The notes: generated from the sequence alone by a model not told the origin. 64,000 nucleotides of DNA from Tianweitania populi (GCF_014652875.1 NZ_BMZQ01000002.1:186001-250000), one strand, 5' to 3'; positions 17,283 to 26,041 are shown, numbered from the stretch's first letter. Numbers and translations are program-made.

Positions 17283-18101
17283 ATGCTTCAAGCCGTCGCG
17301 TCTCCGGCCGGCCCCGCGCCTGTTGCGGGCACCACTGCGCCGCCGCTGCTCAGCGTCCGCAACGTCACGCTGCGCTACAAGACGCCGAACCTGCTGATCA
17401 CCGCCACCGAGAATGTCAGCTTCGACGTGCGCCAGTCCGACCGCTTTGTGCTGCTCGGTCCGTCCGGTTGCGGAAAGTCCACGCTGTTGAAGGCGGTGGG
17501 CGGTTACATGAAGCCGGTGGCCGGTGAGATCCACATCAACGGCCGGCAGGTCACCAAGCCCGGACCTGACCGAATGATGGTGTTTCAGGAGTTCGACCAG
17601 CTGATGCCCTGGAAGACGGTGCTGGAAAACGTGATGTTTCCGCTCACCGTCGCACGCAAGTTGCCGGCCAAGGAAGCTGAAGACCTCGCGCGCTCCTATA
17701 TCGACAAGGTCAAGCTGACGCGCGCTGTCGACAGCTATCCGCATACGCTGTCCGGCGGCATGAAGCAGCGCGTGGCGATCGCGCGCGGCATGGCGATGCA
17801 GCCCGACATTCTCCTGATGGACGAACCGTTCGCCGCACTCGATGCGCTGACGCGCCGCCAGATGCAGGACGAACTGCTGCAGCTTTGGGAAGACACGAAG
17901 TTCACCGTGATCTTCGTCACCCATTCCATTGCCGAGGCAATCAAGATCTCCAACCGCATCCTGCTTCTGTCGCCGCATCCGGGGAGGGTGAAGGCCGGGG
18001 TGGTGGATGTCGATCAGGCAAACGTGGAAGACGGCAGCGCCGGCGCGCTGGAGCGCGAAATTCACGACCTTCTTTTCTCTGAACCCGGTCACAGGGAGTA
18101 A
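17283..18101 (+). CDS. NitT/TauT-type ABC ATPase
   Basis: 272 residues with Walker A GPSGCGKST, Q-loop VFQEFDQLMPW, signature LSGGMKQRVAIARGM, Walker B ILLMDEPFAALDALTR and H-loop FVTHSIAEA, the SsuB/TauB layout. The ATG at 17283 follows GAGG with eight bases between; an ATG at 17259 lacks a ribosome site. The C-terminal HDLLFSEPGH is family-typical. Confidence 0.92.
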   Translation: MLQAVASPAGPAPVAGTTAPPLLSVRNVTLRYKTPNLLITATENVSFDVRQSDRFVLLGPSGCGKSTLLKAVGGYMKPVAGEIHINGRQVTKPGPDRMMVFQEFDQLMPWKTVLENVMFPLTVARKLPAKEAEDLARSYIDKVKLTRAVDSYPHTLSGGMKQRVAIARGMAMQPDILLMDEPFAALDALTRRQMQDELLQLWEDTKFTVIFVTHSIAEAIKISNRILLLSPHPGRVKAGVVDVDQANVEDGSAGALEREIHDLLFSEPGHRE

Positions 18102-18106
18102 GCGCC

Positions 18107-18979
18107 ATGGCGAAACCGCAGATCCTCCTTGCCGATGCCGGCGCCATTGCCGGTACGACCGGCGCCCACATGGCGGCGGTGGAACAGAAGCTCGGGCCCG
18201 TTGAACTCATTTGGGGTATCGGCGCCGTCCGCAAGACGCTTCTGATCCTGGTGCTCGCCGCGATCTGGCAGATCTATGCCAGTTATCTCGACAACCCACT
18301 GCTGTTCCCAACCCTCTCAGATACACTGACGACGCTGGTCGACCGTTTTGCTGATGGCACGTTGCCGGCACGCATCGGCACGACGCTGAACATTCTCCTG
18401 ATGGGCTATGCCGTCGGTACACTGCTGGCCGCCCTTCTCACCGTGCTCGCCATCAATACGCGGATCGGCACCGATTTCCTTGAAACGATGACCGCGATGT
18501 TCAATCCACTGCCGGCCATCTCGCTTCTGCCGCTGGCGCTGATCTGGTTCGGGCTTGGAGCGTCGAGCCTGGTTTTCGTGCTGGTTCATTCCGTGCTTTG
18601 GGCGGTCGCGCTGAACACCCATGCCGGCTTTCTCGGCGTGTCGCGCACCTTGCGCATGGTGGGCGCAAATTACGGGCTGACCGGCTTTGCCTATGTCACC
18701 CGCATCCTCGTGCCGGCAGCCTTCCCGTCGATCCTGACCGGCCTGAAGATCGGCTGGGCTTTCGCCTGGCGCACGCTGATCGCGGCGGAACTGGTATTCG
18801 GCGTGTCTTCGGGCCAAGGTGGGCTGGGCTGGTTCATTTTCGAGAACCGCAACCTGCTCGACATTCCGGCCGTGTTCGCCGGCCTACTTACCGTAATCGT
18901 CATCGGCCTCATCGTCGAGAATCTCGTGTTCCAGACGCTGGAACGCCACACGATCCTCAAATGGGGCATGAAGGAATGA
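18107..18979 (+). CDS. NitT/TauT-type ABC permease
   Basis: 290 residues with six predicted TM segments; FPTLSDTLTTLVDRFADGTLPARIGTTL, FNPLPAISLLPLALIWFGLG and the EAA-like loop SRTLRMVGANYGLTGFAYVTRILVPAAFP match SsuC/TauC permeases. GGGAG precedes the ATG, five bases after the ATPase stop. As a homodimer it would complete the importer. Confidence 0.92.
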   Translation: MAKPQILLADAGAIAGTTGAHMAAVEQKLGPVELIWGIGAVRKTLLILVLAAIWQIYASYLDNPLLFPTLSDTLTTLVDRFADGTLPARIGTTLNILLMGYAVGTLLAALLTVLAINTRIGTDFLETMTAMFNPLPAISLLPLALIWFGLGASSLVFVLVHSVLWAVALNTHAGFLGVSRTLRMVGANYGLTGFAYVTRILVPAAFPSILTGLKIGWAFAWRTLIAAELVFGVSSGQGGLGWFIFENRNLLDIPAVFAGLLTVIVIGLIVENLVFQTLERHTILKWGMKE

Positions 18980-19045
18980 GCGGCTTATTGCCGACATTCC
19001 GCAAGGCTTCGAAGCACCCGGGATCAAACGGGAGGACTATTCATC

Positions 19046-20782
19046 ATGTCTAAGCGCAAGACCTATGCAGAGCTACGTTCGGCCCGCTGGATGGTGCCGG
19101 ACGATCAGCGTTCGTTTGGCCATCGCTCCCGTACCATGCAGATGGGCTATGATCCCGCCGACTGGGAAGGACGGCCGATCATCGCCATCCTGAACACTTG
19201 GTCGGACGCGCAGCCTTGCCACATGCACTTCAAGGACCGCGTGGAGTGGGTGAAGCGCGGCATCCTGCAGGCAGGTGGTTTTCCGATGGAATTGCCGGCG
19301 CTGTCCTTGTCGGAAAACTTCGTGAAGCCGACCACCATGCTTTACCGCAATATGCTGGCGATGGAGGCGGAGGAGCTGCTGCGCTCGCATCCGATCGACG
19401 GCGCGGTGCTGATGGGGGGTTGCGACAAGACCACGCCGGGCCTCGTGATGGGCGCGACCTCGATGAATATCCCCTTCATCTTCCTGCCCGCAGGCCCCAT
19501 GCTGCGCGGCAATTATGCCGGCAAGTATCTGGGTTCGGGCACCGACGGCTTCAAATATTGGGACGAGCGGCGCGCCGGCACGATCACCAAGGAAGAATGG
19601 ACCGGCATCGAGGGCGGCATTGCGCGGTCCTACGGCCATTGCATGACGATGGGAACGGCGTCCACCATGACGGCTATCGCCGAAGCCATGGGCCTGACGC
19701 TGCCGGGCGCGTCCTCCATTCCCGCCGCAGATGCCGGCCACCAGCGCATGTCGACGCAATGCGGCCGACGGATCGTCGACATGGTGTGGGAAGACCTCAC
19801 ACCCGACAAGATCATCACGCCGACATCCGTCACCAATGCCGTGACGGTCGCCATGGCGACGGGCTGTTCCACCAACGCGATCATCCATCTTATCGCCATG
19901 GCGCGACGGGCCGGTATTCCGCTCGAGCTGGATGATCTCGACCGGGTCGGCCGCACCACGCCGGTGATCGCCAACATCCGGCCGTCCGGAACAACCTATC
20001 TGATGGAGGACTTCTATTATGCGGGTGGTTTGCGCGCGCTGATGAAGCAGCTTGGCGACAAGCTTGATCCTTCCGCCATCACCGTCACCGGCAAGCCGCT
20101 GACGGACGGGCTGGACCAGGTGAAGATCTACAACGAGGACGTCATCCGTCCGCTCTCCAATCCGGTTTATCGCGAAGGATCGCTGGCGGTGCTGAAGGGC
20201 AATCTTTGTCCCGATGGCGCGGTGATCAAGCCCGCCGCCTGCGATCCGAAGTTCCACAGGCATGTCGGCCCGGCGCTGGTTGCGGACAGCTATGCTGAAC
20301 TCAAGAAGATCATCGACGATCCCGATTATCCCATGACGCCCGACACGGTGCTGGTGCTGCGCAACGCCGGACCGCAGGGCGGACCCGGTATGCCGGAATG
20401 GGGCATGATCCCGATGCCGAAGGCGCTGATGAAGCTCGGTTTGCGTGACATGGTGCGCTTGTCGGATGCCCGCATGTCCGGCACGTCGTTTGGCGCCTGT
20501 GTTCTCCATGTCGCGCCGGAAGCCTATGTCGGCGGGCCGCTGGCTCTGCTGCGCACCGGCGACCTCGTGGAACTGGATGTTCCCAACAGGCGGCTCGACA
20601 TGAAGGTGGATGAAGCCGAACTGGAAGCGCGCCGGGCCGCCTGGATTGCGCCGCAGCCTCATTATGAGCGCGGCTATGGCTTCATGTTCTCCAAACATAT
20701 CGAGCAGGCTGACAAGGGGTGCGACTTCGACTTCCTGCGCAGCGAATTCGGCCGTCCGGTGGGCGAGCCGGTGATCAATTAG
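19046..20782 (+). CDS. IlvD/Edd-family sugar-acid dehydratase, L-arabinonate dehydratase-like
   Basis: 578 residues. Three candidate cluster ligands, Cys58 (SDAQPC), Cys126 (GGCDKTT) and Cys199 (YGHC), fall one residue before Cys59/127/200 of Rhizobium leguminosarum L-arabinonate dehydratase as I recall that structure, and Lys128 matches its carbamylated Mg-binding lysine. RMSGTSFGACVLHVAPEA carries the expected catalytic Ser region. These enzymes hold a [2Fe-2S] cluster and convert aldonates to 2-keto-3-deoxyaldonates; substrate choice (arabinonate, xylonate, gluconate or fuconate) cannot be read here. It lies 66 bases after the TauC-like permease and 9 bases before the RraA-family gene. Confidence 0.88.
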   Translation: MSKRKTYAELRSARWMVPDDQRSFGHRSRTMQMGYDPADWEGRPIIAILNTWSDAQPCHMHFKDRVEWVKRGILQAGGFPMELPALSLSENFVKPTTMLYRNMLAMEAEELLRSHPIDGAVLMGGCDKTTPGLVMGATSMNIPFIFLPAGPMLRGNYAGKYLGSGTDGFKYWDERRAGTITKEEWTGIEGGIARSYGHCMTMGTASTMTAIAEAMGLTLPGASSIPAADAGHQRMSTQCGRRIVDMVWEDLTPDKIITPTSVTNAVTVAMATGCSTNAIIHLIAMARRAGIPLELDDLDRVGRTTPVIANIRPSGTTYLMEDFYYAGGLRALMKQLGDKLDPSAITVTGKPLTDGLDQVKIYNEDVIRPLSNPVYREGSLAVLKGNLCPDGAVIKPAACDPKFHRHVGPALVADSYAELKKIIDDPDYPMTPDTVLVLRNAGPQGGPGMPEWGMIPMPKALMKLGLRDMVRLSDARMSGTSFGACVLHVAPEAYVGGPLALLRTGDLVELDVPNRRLDMKVDEAELEARRAAWIAPQPHYERGYGFMFSKHIEQADKGCDFDFLRSEFGRPVGEPVIN

Positions 20783-20791
20783 GGATCTGAC

Positions 20792-21511
20792 ATGACCACG
20801 ATGAACGAAGGGACACGCGAGAAGCTGATGGGCGTGTCGGTGGCGACCTTGTGCTCGGCGCTCTACAAGCGCGGTTTGCGCAACCAGACGATCCAGGATG
20901 TGCGGCCGGTGCGCGCCAAAGGCCGCAATATGGTCGGGCCGGCTTTCACCCTGCGCTACATTCCGGCCCGCGAAGACCGCAACCCGATGAGCGTGTTTCG
21001 CGATCCGAAACATCCGCAGCGCGTGGCGATCGAGACCTGTCCGGAAGGCTGCGTGCTCGTCATGGACAGTCGGAAGGACCCGCGCGCGGCAAGTGCCGGC
21101 GACATCCTCATCACCCGGCTGATGATGCGCGGCGGTGCCGGCGTGGTGACCGACGGCGGCTTTCGCGACTCGATGGTGATCGGCGAACTGGATATCCCCG
21201 CCTATCATAACCGGCCCTCGAGCCCGACCAACCTGACGCTGCATGAAGCGATCGAGCTGAACGGCCCGATCGGCTGCGGCGATGTTGCGGTGTTCCCGGG
21301 CGATGTGCTCGTGGGCGACGACGACAGCGTGATCGTCATCCCGGCAGACATTGCCGACGAGATTGCCGATGAGGCCGTGGAAATGACGGCTTACGAGGAC
21401 TTCGTGGTGGAACGCGTCAAACAGGGCCACACGATCACCGGCCTTTATCCCGCCACCGACGAGACCAACCTGACGCTGTTTGCCGAGTGGCGCGCACAGC
21501 AGAAGCGCTAA
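20792..21511 (+). CDS. RraA-family protein, aldolase-like rather than RNase regulator
   Basis: 239 residues of the RraA/HMG-CHA aldolase fold: TLCSALYKRGLRNQTIQDV, MVGPAFTLRYIP and GGAGVVTDGGFRDSMVIGELDIPAYH. The Arg-Asp pair needed by 4-hydroxy-4-methyl-2-oxoglutarate aldolases (in GGFRD) is kept, which speaks for a metal-dependent C-C lyase. However, the acidic residue expected three positions later is Val (RDSMV). Next to an IlvD/Edd dehydratase, the natural proposal is retro-aldol cleavage of the 2-keto-3-deoxyaldonate to pyruvate plus an aldehyde. Automatic annotation as ribonuclease regulator RraA would be misleading. Confidence 0.8.
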   Translation: MTTMNEGTREKLMGVSVATLCSALYKRGLRNQTIQDVRPVRAKGRNMVGPAFTLRYIPAREDRNPMSVFRDPKHPQRVAIETCPEGCVLVMDSRKDPRAASAGDILITRLMMRGGAGVVTDGGFRDSMVIGELDIPAYHNRPSSPTNLTLHEAIELNGPIGCGDVAVFPGDVLVGDDDSVIVIPADIADEIADEAVEMTAYEDFVVERVKQGHTITGLYPATDETNLTLFAEWRAQQKR

Positions 21512-21605
21512 GCCAACTGCGCCATCGTGCCTGTGGGAATCCCGCAGCGATCTTTCGCCTTCGCCGGCGCTGGATGCTATGGGACTGCCTCAGAAGGGGC
21601 GCTGG

Positions 21606-23102
21606 ATGAAGGTCAACATCGATATGGGCGCTGCGGCTCGCGGTGCCGCCGCCGAGCTGGATCTCGAAGAATTGCTGGCAACACGCCTGCTGGTGCAGGG
21701 TAATTCCGGCTCCGGCAAGTCGCATCTGCTTCGCCGTTTGCTGGAACAAAGCGCGCCCTGGGTGCAGCAATGCATCATCGATCCCGAAGGCGACTTCGTG
21801 ACTCTGGCGGACCGATTCGGCCATCAGGTCGTGGATGCCGCGCGCACCGAAGCCGAACTGACGCGCATCGCCGGCCGTGTGCGCGAACATCGCGTGTCCG
21901 TAGTACTCAACCTCGAAGGCCTCGATGTCGAGCAGCAGATGCGTGCCGCAGCCGCCTTTCTCGGCGGCATGTTCGATGCCGAGCGCGATCATTGGTATCC
22001 CGTGCTTGTCGTGGTGGACGAGGCGCAGCTGTTTGCACCGGCTGTCGCGGGCGAGGTTTCGGACGAAGCGCGCAAGCTTTCGCTCGGCGCCATGACCAAC
22101 CTGATGTGCCGCGGCCGCAAGCGCGGTCTGGCCGGCGTGATTGCCACGCAGCGGCTGGCCAAGCTTGCCAAGAACGTCGCGGCGGAAGCCTCGAATTTCC
22201 TGATGGGCCGCACATTCCTGGATATCGACATGGCGCGCGCCGCCGATCTGCTGGGCATGGACCGCAGGCAGGCCGAGCAGTTCCGCGATCTGGCGCGCGG
22301 CCACTTCGTTGCGCTCGGACCCGCTTTGTCACGCCGGCCGCTGCCGATCACCATCGGGGCCGTGGAAACCTCGGCACGTTCATCCAGTCCGAAGCTGACG
22401 CCGCTGCCGGAAGCACCTGAAGATGCCAGCGATCTGATCTTCACGCCCGGCCCCGATGAAACCAGCCCGATCCTGCGCAAGCAGCCGCCGAAGCCAATAC
22501 CCACTGCCGACCTCCTGGCGCAGCTGTCGCGGCCGAAACCTGCGCCGGAACCCGTGGCCGAGCCGGTGTTCGCGATTATCGACGAGGCCGAGCGCGAAGC
22601 GGGCATCGACACGGTGCTGCGCGAGATCATCGAAGACCCGGACGCCGCCTTCCGCTCCGATGCCGTATTGTATCAGGATTTTCTCGTGCGCTGCCGTATT
22701 CGGCGTGTGCCGGGCGAGCCTCTGCCATTGTCAGGCTTTCGCCGCCGTCTGGCGGTTGCGCGCGCGGGCGTCGATGAACGCTCGGGCGGCGAAGCCTGGA
22801 CAACCGCGCTGAGCCTTTCGGAAGCGCTCCCGGACGATCTGCAGGGCGTGTTCCTGATGATCGCGAGGGCTGCCGTCAACAAGGACCCCTCACCGTCCGA
22901 TGCCACTTTGGCGCGCGCTTATGGCACCCATTCGGCGCGCCGGGCGCGGCGCCTCCTCAGCTATTTCGAGGAACGCGGGCTGCTGGTGGTGCGCACCGAT
23001 TTCCACGGCCGCCGCGTGCTCGCCTTCCCGGATCTCAACTGCGAAACCGCCCCTGGCCACCCCGACGCGCCGGATGAAGCGCAGCGGGACGCGGCGGAGT
23101 AG
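21606..23102 (+). CDS. HerA-like ATPase (DUF87)
   Basis: 498 residues. P-loop QGNSGSGKSHLLRRL (about residues 33-47), IIDPEGDFVTLADRFGHQV, Walker B VLVVVDEAQLFAP, and RGRKRGLAGVIATQRLAKLAKNVAAEASNFLMGRTF, the HerA/FtsK-superfamily arrangement. The last third holds a Pro-rich linker (LRKQPPKPIPT) and a probable winged helix near the C-terminus (ATLARAYGTHSARRARRLLSYFEERGLLVVR). No nurA nuclease or SIR2-type partner lies nearby, so this is the stand-alone rhizobial type of unknown role. AAGGGG precedes the ATG at 21606. It is convergent with the beta-lactamase gene, three bases apart. Confidence 0.82.
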   Translation: MKVNIDMGAAARGAAAELDLEELLATRLLVQGNSGSGKSHLLRRLLEQSAPWVQQCIIDPEGDFVTLADRFGHQVVDAARTEAELTRIAGRVREHRVSVVLNLEGLDVEQQMRAAAAFLGGMFDAERDHWYPVLVVVDEAQLFAPAVAGEVSDEARKLSLGAMTNLMCRGRKRGLAGVIATQRLAKLAKNVAAEASNFLMGRTFLDIDMARAADLLGMDRRQAEQFRDLARGHFVALGPALSRRPLPITIGAVETSARSSSPKLTPLPEAPEDASDLIFTPGPDETSPILRKQPPKPIPTADLLAQLSRPKPAPEPVAEPVFAIIDEAEREAGIDTVLREIIEDPDAAFRSDAVLYQDFLVRCRIRRVPGEPLPLSGFRRRLAVARAGVDERSGGEAWTTALSLSEALPDDLQGVFLMIARAAVNKDPSPSDATLARAYGTHSARRARRLLSYFEERGLLVVRTDFHGRRVLAFPDLNCETAPGHPDAPDEAQRDAAE

Positions 23103-23105
23103 CAG

Positions 23106-23975
23106 TCACTTCGCAGCAATTTCCGACGCGAGCGCCTTGCCAAGCTCGGCGATGGCTGCATTGCGCGCATCCATCGTGGCGTCGGTTTGCGTGATGGTGA
23201 CCGCCGCGACGAGTGGCGCATGGTCGGTCGGCCAGATAACGGCCACCACGGCACGCGTGCCGTGACCGCCGGCACCTGTACGGTCGCCGATGCGCCAAAT
23301 CCCAGGCAGGCCGGCACGAAGCAGCGGTCCGCCGACTTCGTTTTCAACCAGCCAGGTGGTCAGCTGCTGGCGTGATGCGGCAGACAGCGTGTTGCCGAGA
23401 ACCAGTTCGCGCACGGCTTTAGCGATGGCAGCAGGCGAAGTGGTGTCCTTCTTGTCACCGGGCTTGCCTTCGTTCAGATCAGGCTCCCATCGATCCAGAC
23501 GCGTAACCTCGTCGCCGATGCTGCGCATGAAGGACGTGACCGACTTAGGGCCACCGATGCCGTCCAGCACCTTGTTGGCCGCAACATTGTCGCTGGTGCG
23601 CATCGTGGCCGCACAAAGATCGCCGAGGCCGACTTTCTGGCCGATCAGCTTTTCCGTGACCGGAGCATGAGGGATCATGTCGGCCTTGGTGATGGTGGCC
23701 GTATCAGTCAGCTTGAGCTGGCCCTGGTCGGCCTTATGCAGCAGCGTTCCGCAAGCAAGCACCTTGAAGGTACTGGCCATGGGGAAGCGTTCGTCGGCCT
23801 TGTAGAGCCAAGTTTTGTCGCTGCCCGTATCGTAGATCGCCAGCCCGACCCGCGCCTTCAGCCGCGTTTCGATCTCCCGCGCCTTGCTCACCACGGCATC
23901 GTCGGCGGCCTGCGCAGTGGTGCCAATCGACAGCGCCATCATGGCTGCACAAAGCAGGGAAGCGAGAGGGTTCAT
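23106..23975 (-). CDS. bla: Class A beta-lactamase with RTG motif
   Basis: 289 residues with a Sec signal (AA near residue 23). Active-site motifs: S68-T-F-K71 (Ambler Ser70), S128-D-N (SDN loop), E164-P-D-L-N168 (Glu166) and R232-T-G in place of the usual K234-T-G. Cys75 and Cys121 match the TEM-type Cys77-Cys123 disulfide. Arg at 234 is known in CARB/PSE carbenicillinases (RSG), so a penicillinase with good carbenicillin turnover is plausible. GGAG precedes the ATG at 23975; the long in-frame extension upstream lacks a signal peptide. No AmpR-type regulator is adjacent; the neighbouring LysR gene starts a different divergent pair. Confidence 0.9.
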   Translation of the reverse strand: MNPLASLLCAAMMALSIGTTAQAADDAVVSKAREIETRLKARVGLAIYDTGSDKTWLYKADERFPMASTFKVLACGTLLHKADQGQLKLTDTATITKADMIPHAPVTEKLIGQKVGLGDLCAATMRTSDNVAANKVLDGIGGPKSVTSFMRSIGDEVTRLDRWEPDLNEGKPGDKKDTTSPAAIAKAVRELVLGNTLSAASRQQLTTWLVENEVGGPLLRAGLPGIWRIGDRTGAGGHGTRAVVAVIWPTDHAPLVAAVTITQTDATMDARNAAIAELGKALASEIAAK

Positions 23976-24055
23976 GCACGGTCTCCAATCATCGGGCGCG
24001 CCACGCCGAGCCAGCCGCCTTTCCCTGTTCATTATGTCAGCAGCGCGACCGCTCC

Positions 24056-24949
24056 TCATGACCGCTTGAAACGCACATGATCCACCAGCGCCCGCAGCTT
24101 GGGCGCGAGGTTGCGGCGCTGGGGGAAGTACAGAAAGAAGCCAGGGAATGGTGGGCAGAACTCTTCCATGATCGCGACCAGCTCGCCGCTTTGGAGATAG
24201 GGCCGGAAGGTTTCTTCGACGCCGAAGGTCAGCCCGCCGCCGGCAAGCGCGGTGCGCAGCATCAGCCGCATGTCGTTGGTGGTGATCGTGGGAGCAACTG
24301 CCACATCGAAGTCGCGGCCATTTTCGGTGAACTCCCAGCGATAGGGCGCGACCTCCGGCTCCGGACGCCAGCCGATGCAGCGATGATCCACGAGGTCTCG
24401 CGGATGCACGGGACGGCCATGCCGTTCGAGGTAGGCCGGCGCGGCGACCACCACATGCCGCTGATCGCCCGAAACCGGAATGGCGATCATGTCCTGTTCG
24501 AGCACTTCGCCCAGCCGCACGCCGGCGTCGAAGCCGCGCGCCACGATGTCGAACTCCTCGTCCGTCACCGTCACGTCGATCTGGATTTCGGGATAAGCCT
24601 CCACGAAGCCCGCCAGCAGCGGGCCGGAAAGGAAGCGCTCGCCGATGGACGATACGGCAAGGCGCAGCAGACCGCTCGGCCGCTTCAGACTGTCCCTCGC
24701 ATCATCCAGCGCGAGCGCGACATCGGCGATGGCCGGCGCCAGCCGCGCGTAGAGTTCCGCGCCCGCTTCGGTCAGGCTGCCGCTTCGGGTGGTGCGTTGA
24801 ACCAGCGTGACTCCGAGCCGGTCTTCGAGGCGGCGCAGGGACTGGCTGACGGCCGGTCGTGAAACGCCGAGCCGCCGCGCGGCAGCGGTCAGGCTGCCAG
24901 CTTCGGCCACAGCAAGGAAGGTGTTGATGCCGGCAAGATCGATGCTCAT
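24056..24949 (-). CDS. LysR-family transcriptional regulator
   Basis: 297 residues: HTH INTFLAVAEAGSLTAAARRLGVSRPAVSQSLRRLEDRLGVTLVQRTTRSGSLTEAG and a type 2 effector domain (GLLRLAVSSIGERFLSGPLLAGFVEAYPEIQIDVTVTDEEFDIVARGFDAGVRLGE, GWRPEPEVAPYRWEF). It diverges from an SDR gene, the usual layout for LysR proteins that activate a neighbouring oxidoreductase. The ATG at 24949 lacks a good ribosome site; an upstream TTG at 24988 would place the palindromes below inside its coding region. The ATG is preferred because it begins the HTH normally. Confidence 0.9.
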   Translation of the reverse strand: MSIDLAGINTFLAVAEAGSLTAAARRLGVSRPAVSQSLRRLEDRLGVTLVQRTTRSGSLTEAGAELYARLAPAIADVALALDDARDSLKRPSGLLRLAVSSIGERFLSGPLLAGFVEAYPEIQIDVTVTDEEFDIVARGFDAGVRLGEVLEQDMIAIPVSGDQRHVVVAAPAYLERHGRPVHPRDLVDHRCIGWRPEPEVAPYRWEFTENGRDFDVAVAPTITTNDMRLMLRTALAGGGLTFGVEETFRPYLQSGELVAIMEEFCPPFPGFFLYFPQRRNLAPKLRALVDHVRFKRS

Positions 24950-24978
24950 TGGTAAGTGCTTGTTACCAGTGACGTCAC
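24950..24978. promoter_or_regulatory. Candidate LysR box and adjoining palindrome
   Basis: TGGTAA-N7-TTACCA (24950-24968) is a perfect inverted repeat that also fits the T-N11-A LysR motif, directly followed by GTGACGTCAC (24969-24978), a perfect 10-base palindrome. They touch the regulator start and lie 67-95 bases before the divergent SDR gene. Confidence 0.6.
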
Positions 24979-25044
24979 GATCTGGCAAATTGTTGCGCCG
25001 CCTGGCCCGGTCTACCTCCTGTGCTCACCAAACAGGAGACCACC

Positions 25045-25785
25045 ATGAACAGTTCAAACCTTGCGGACAAAACCGTCCTTATCACCGGCGCATCCAGCGG
25101 CATCGGCGCCGGCATTGCGCGCGAACTCGCGGCGGCAGGTGCAACGCTCGTTCTGGGCGCGCGCCGCACCGACCGGATCGAGGCGCTGGCCGAAGAGCTA
25201 CGCGCGACCGGCTCGAAGGTGCTGACCCACCGGCTCGACGTCACCAGCCGTGCGGACGTGGAAGCCTTTGCCAAGGCGGCGCGCGACGCGTTCGGGTCAA
25301 TCGACGCCATCGTCAACAATGCCGGCGTGATGCCGCTGTCGCTCATGGCTTCGCTCAAGGTGGAGGAATGGGATCGGATGGTGGATGTGAACATCAAGGG
25401 CGTGCTCTATGGCATCGCCGCCGTGTTGCCGGAGATGACGGGGCGGCGCGCAGGCCACATCATCAACATCGCCTCGGTGGGCGCGCTTTCGGTATCGCCG
25501 ACGGCAGCGGTTTATTGCGCCACCAAATTCGCGGTGCGGGCGATTTCCGACGGGCTGCGCCAGGAAAGCCAGGACATCCGCGTTACCTGCATCCATCCCG
25601 GCGTGGTGGAAAGCGAGTTGGCGGACACCATCACCGATCCCGTCGCGGCAGAGGCCATGAAGACCTGGCGCTCCGTGGCGCTTTCTCCCGATGCGATCGG
25701 CCGTGCGGTGCGCTTTGCTCTGGAACAGCCGGATGACGTCGACGTGAGCGAAATCATCGTGCGCCCGACGCGCTCGCCGCATTGA
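25045..25785 (+). CDS. Short-chain dehydrogenase/reductase (SDR)
   Basis: 246 residues of a classical SDR: TGASSGIGAGIA cofactor loop (NADP preferred, given GARRTDR), NNAG at about residue 89, and catalytic Ser in NIASVGALSVSPTAAVYCATKFAV with YxxxK (Tyr156 region). CAGGAG precedes the ATG at 25045. Genes of this subgroup often sit beside LysR regulators and Atu4866-type proteins; the substrate is unknown. The Atu4866 gene starts 13 bases downstream, so they are probably cotranscribed under LysR control. Confidence 0.9.
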   Translation: MNSSNLADKTVLITGASSGIGAGIARELAAAGATLVLGARRTDRIEALAEELRATGSKVLTHRLDVTSRADVEAFAKAARDAFGSIDAIVNNAGVMPLSLMASLKVEEWDRMVDVNIKGVLYGIAAVLPEMTGRRAGHIINIASVGALSVSPTAAVYCATKFAVRAISDGLRQESQDIRVTCIHPGVVESELADTITDPVAAEAMKTWRSVALSPDAIGRAVRFALEQPDDVDVSEIIVRPTRSPH

Positions 25786-25798
25786 GGGAGATCACACG

Positions 25799-26041
25799 AT
25801 GTCTGATCATCCTTATGTCGGCATGTGGGTCACGGCGGACGGCATCATCCGCCACGAACTCCTTCCAGACAATCGCTACGACGAAGCGCGCGGGCCACGC
25901 GAAAGCGCCTATCAGGGGCGTTACGCGGTGCATGGCACGCATATCGATTATTGGGACGACACCGGCTTCACGGCCGATGGCGACTTCGTCGATATGAACA
26001 CGCTCCACCATGCGGGCATGGTGCTGCACCGGCAGCGGTGA
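25799..26041 (+). CDS. Atu4866-domain protein
   Basis: An 80-residue protein (HPYVGMWVTADGIIRHELL, YDEARGPRESAYQGRYAVHGTHIDYWDDTGFTADGDF) matching the Atu4866 family named from Agrobacterium, a small beta-barrel of unknown function. GGGAG precedes the ATG. It follows the SDR gene and may share its message. Confidence 0.8.
   Translation: MSDHPYVGMWVTADGIIRHELLPDNRYDEARGPRESAYQGRYAVHGTHIDYWDDTGFTADGDFVDMNTLHHAGMVLHRQR

Noticed and set aside
19073-21430. 785-codon open frame on the minus strand
   Set aside because: It is antisense to the dehydratase and RraA genes, His/Arg/Gly-rich without family motifs, as expected for a shadow frame in GC-rich DNA.
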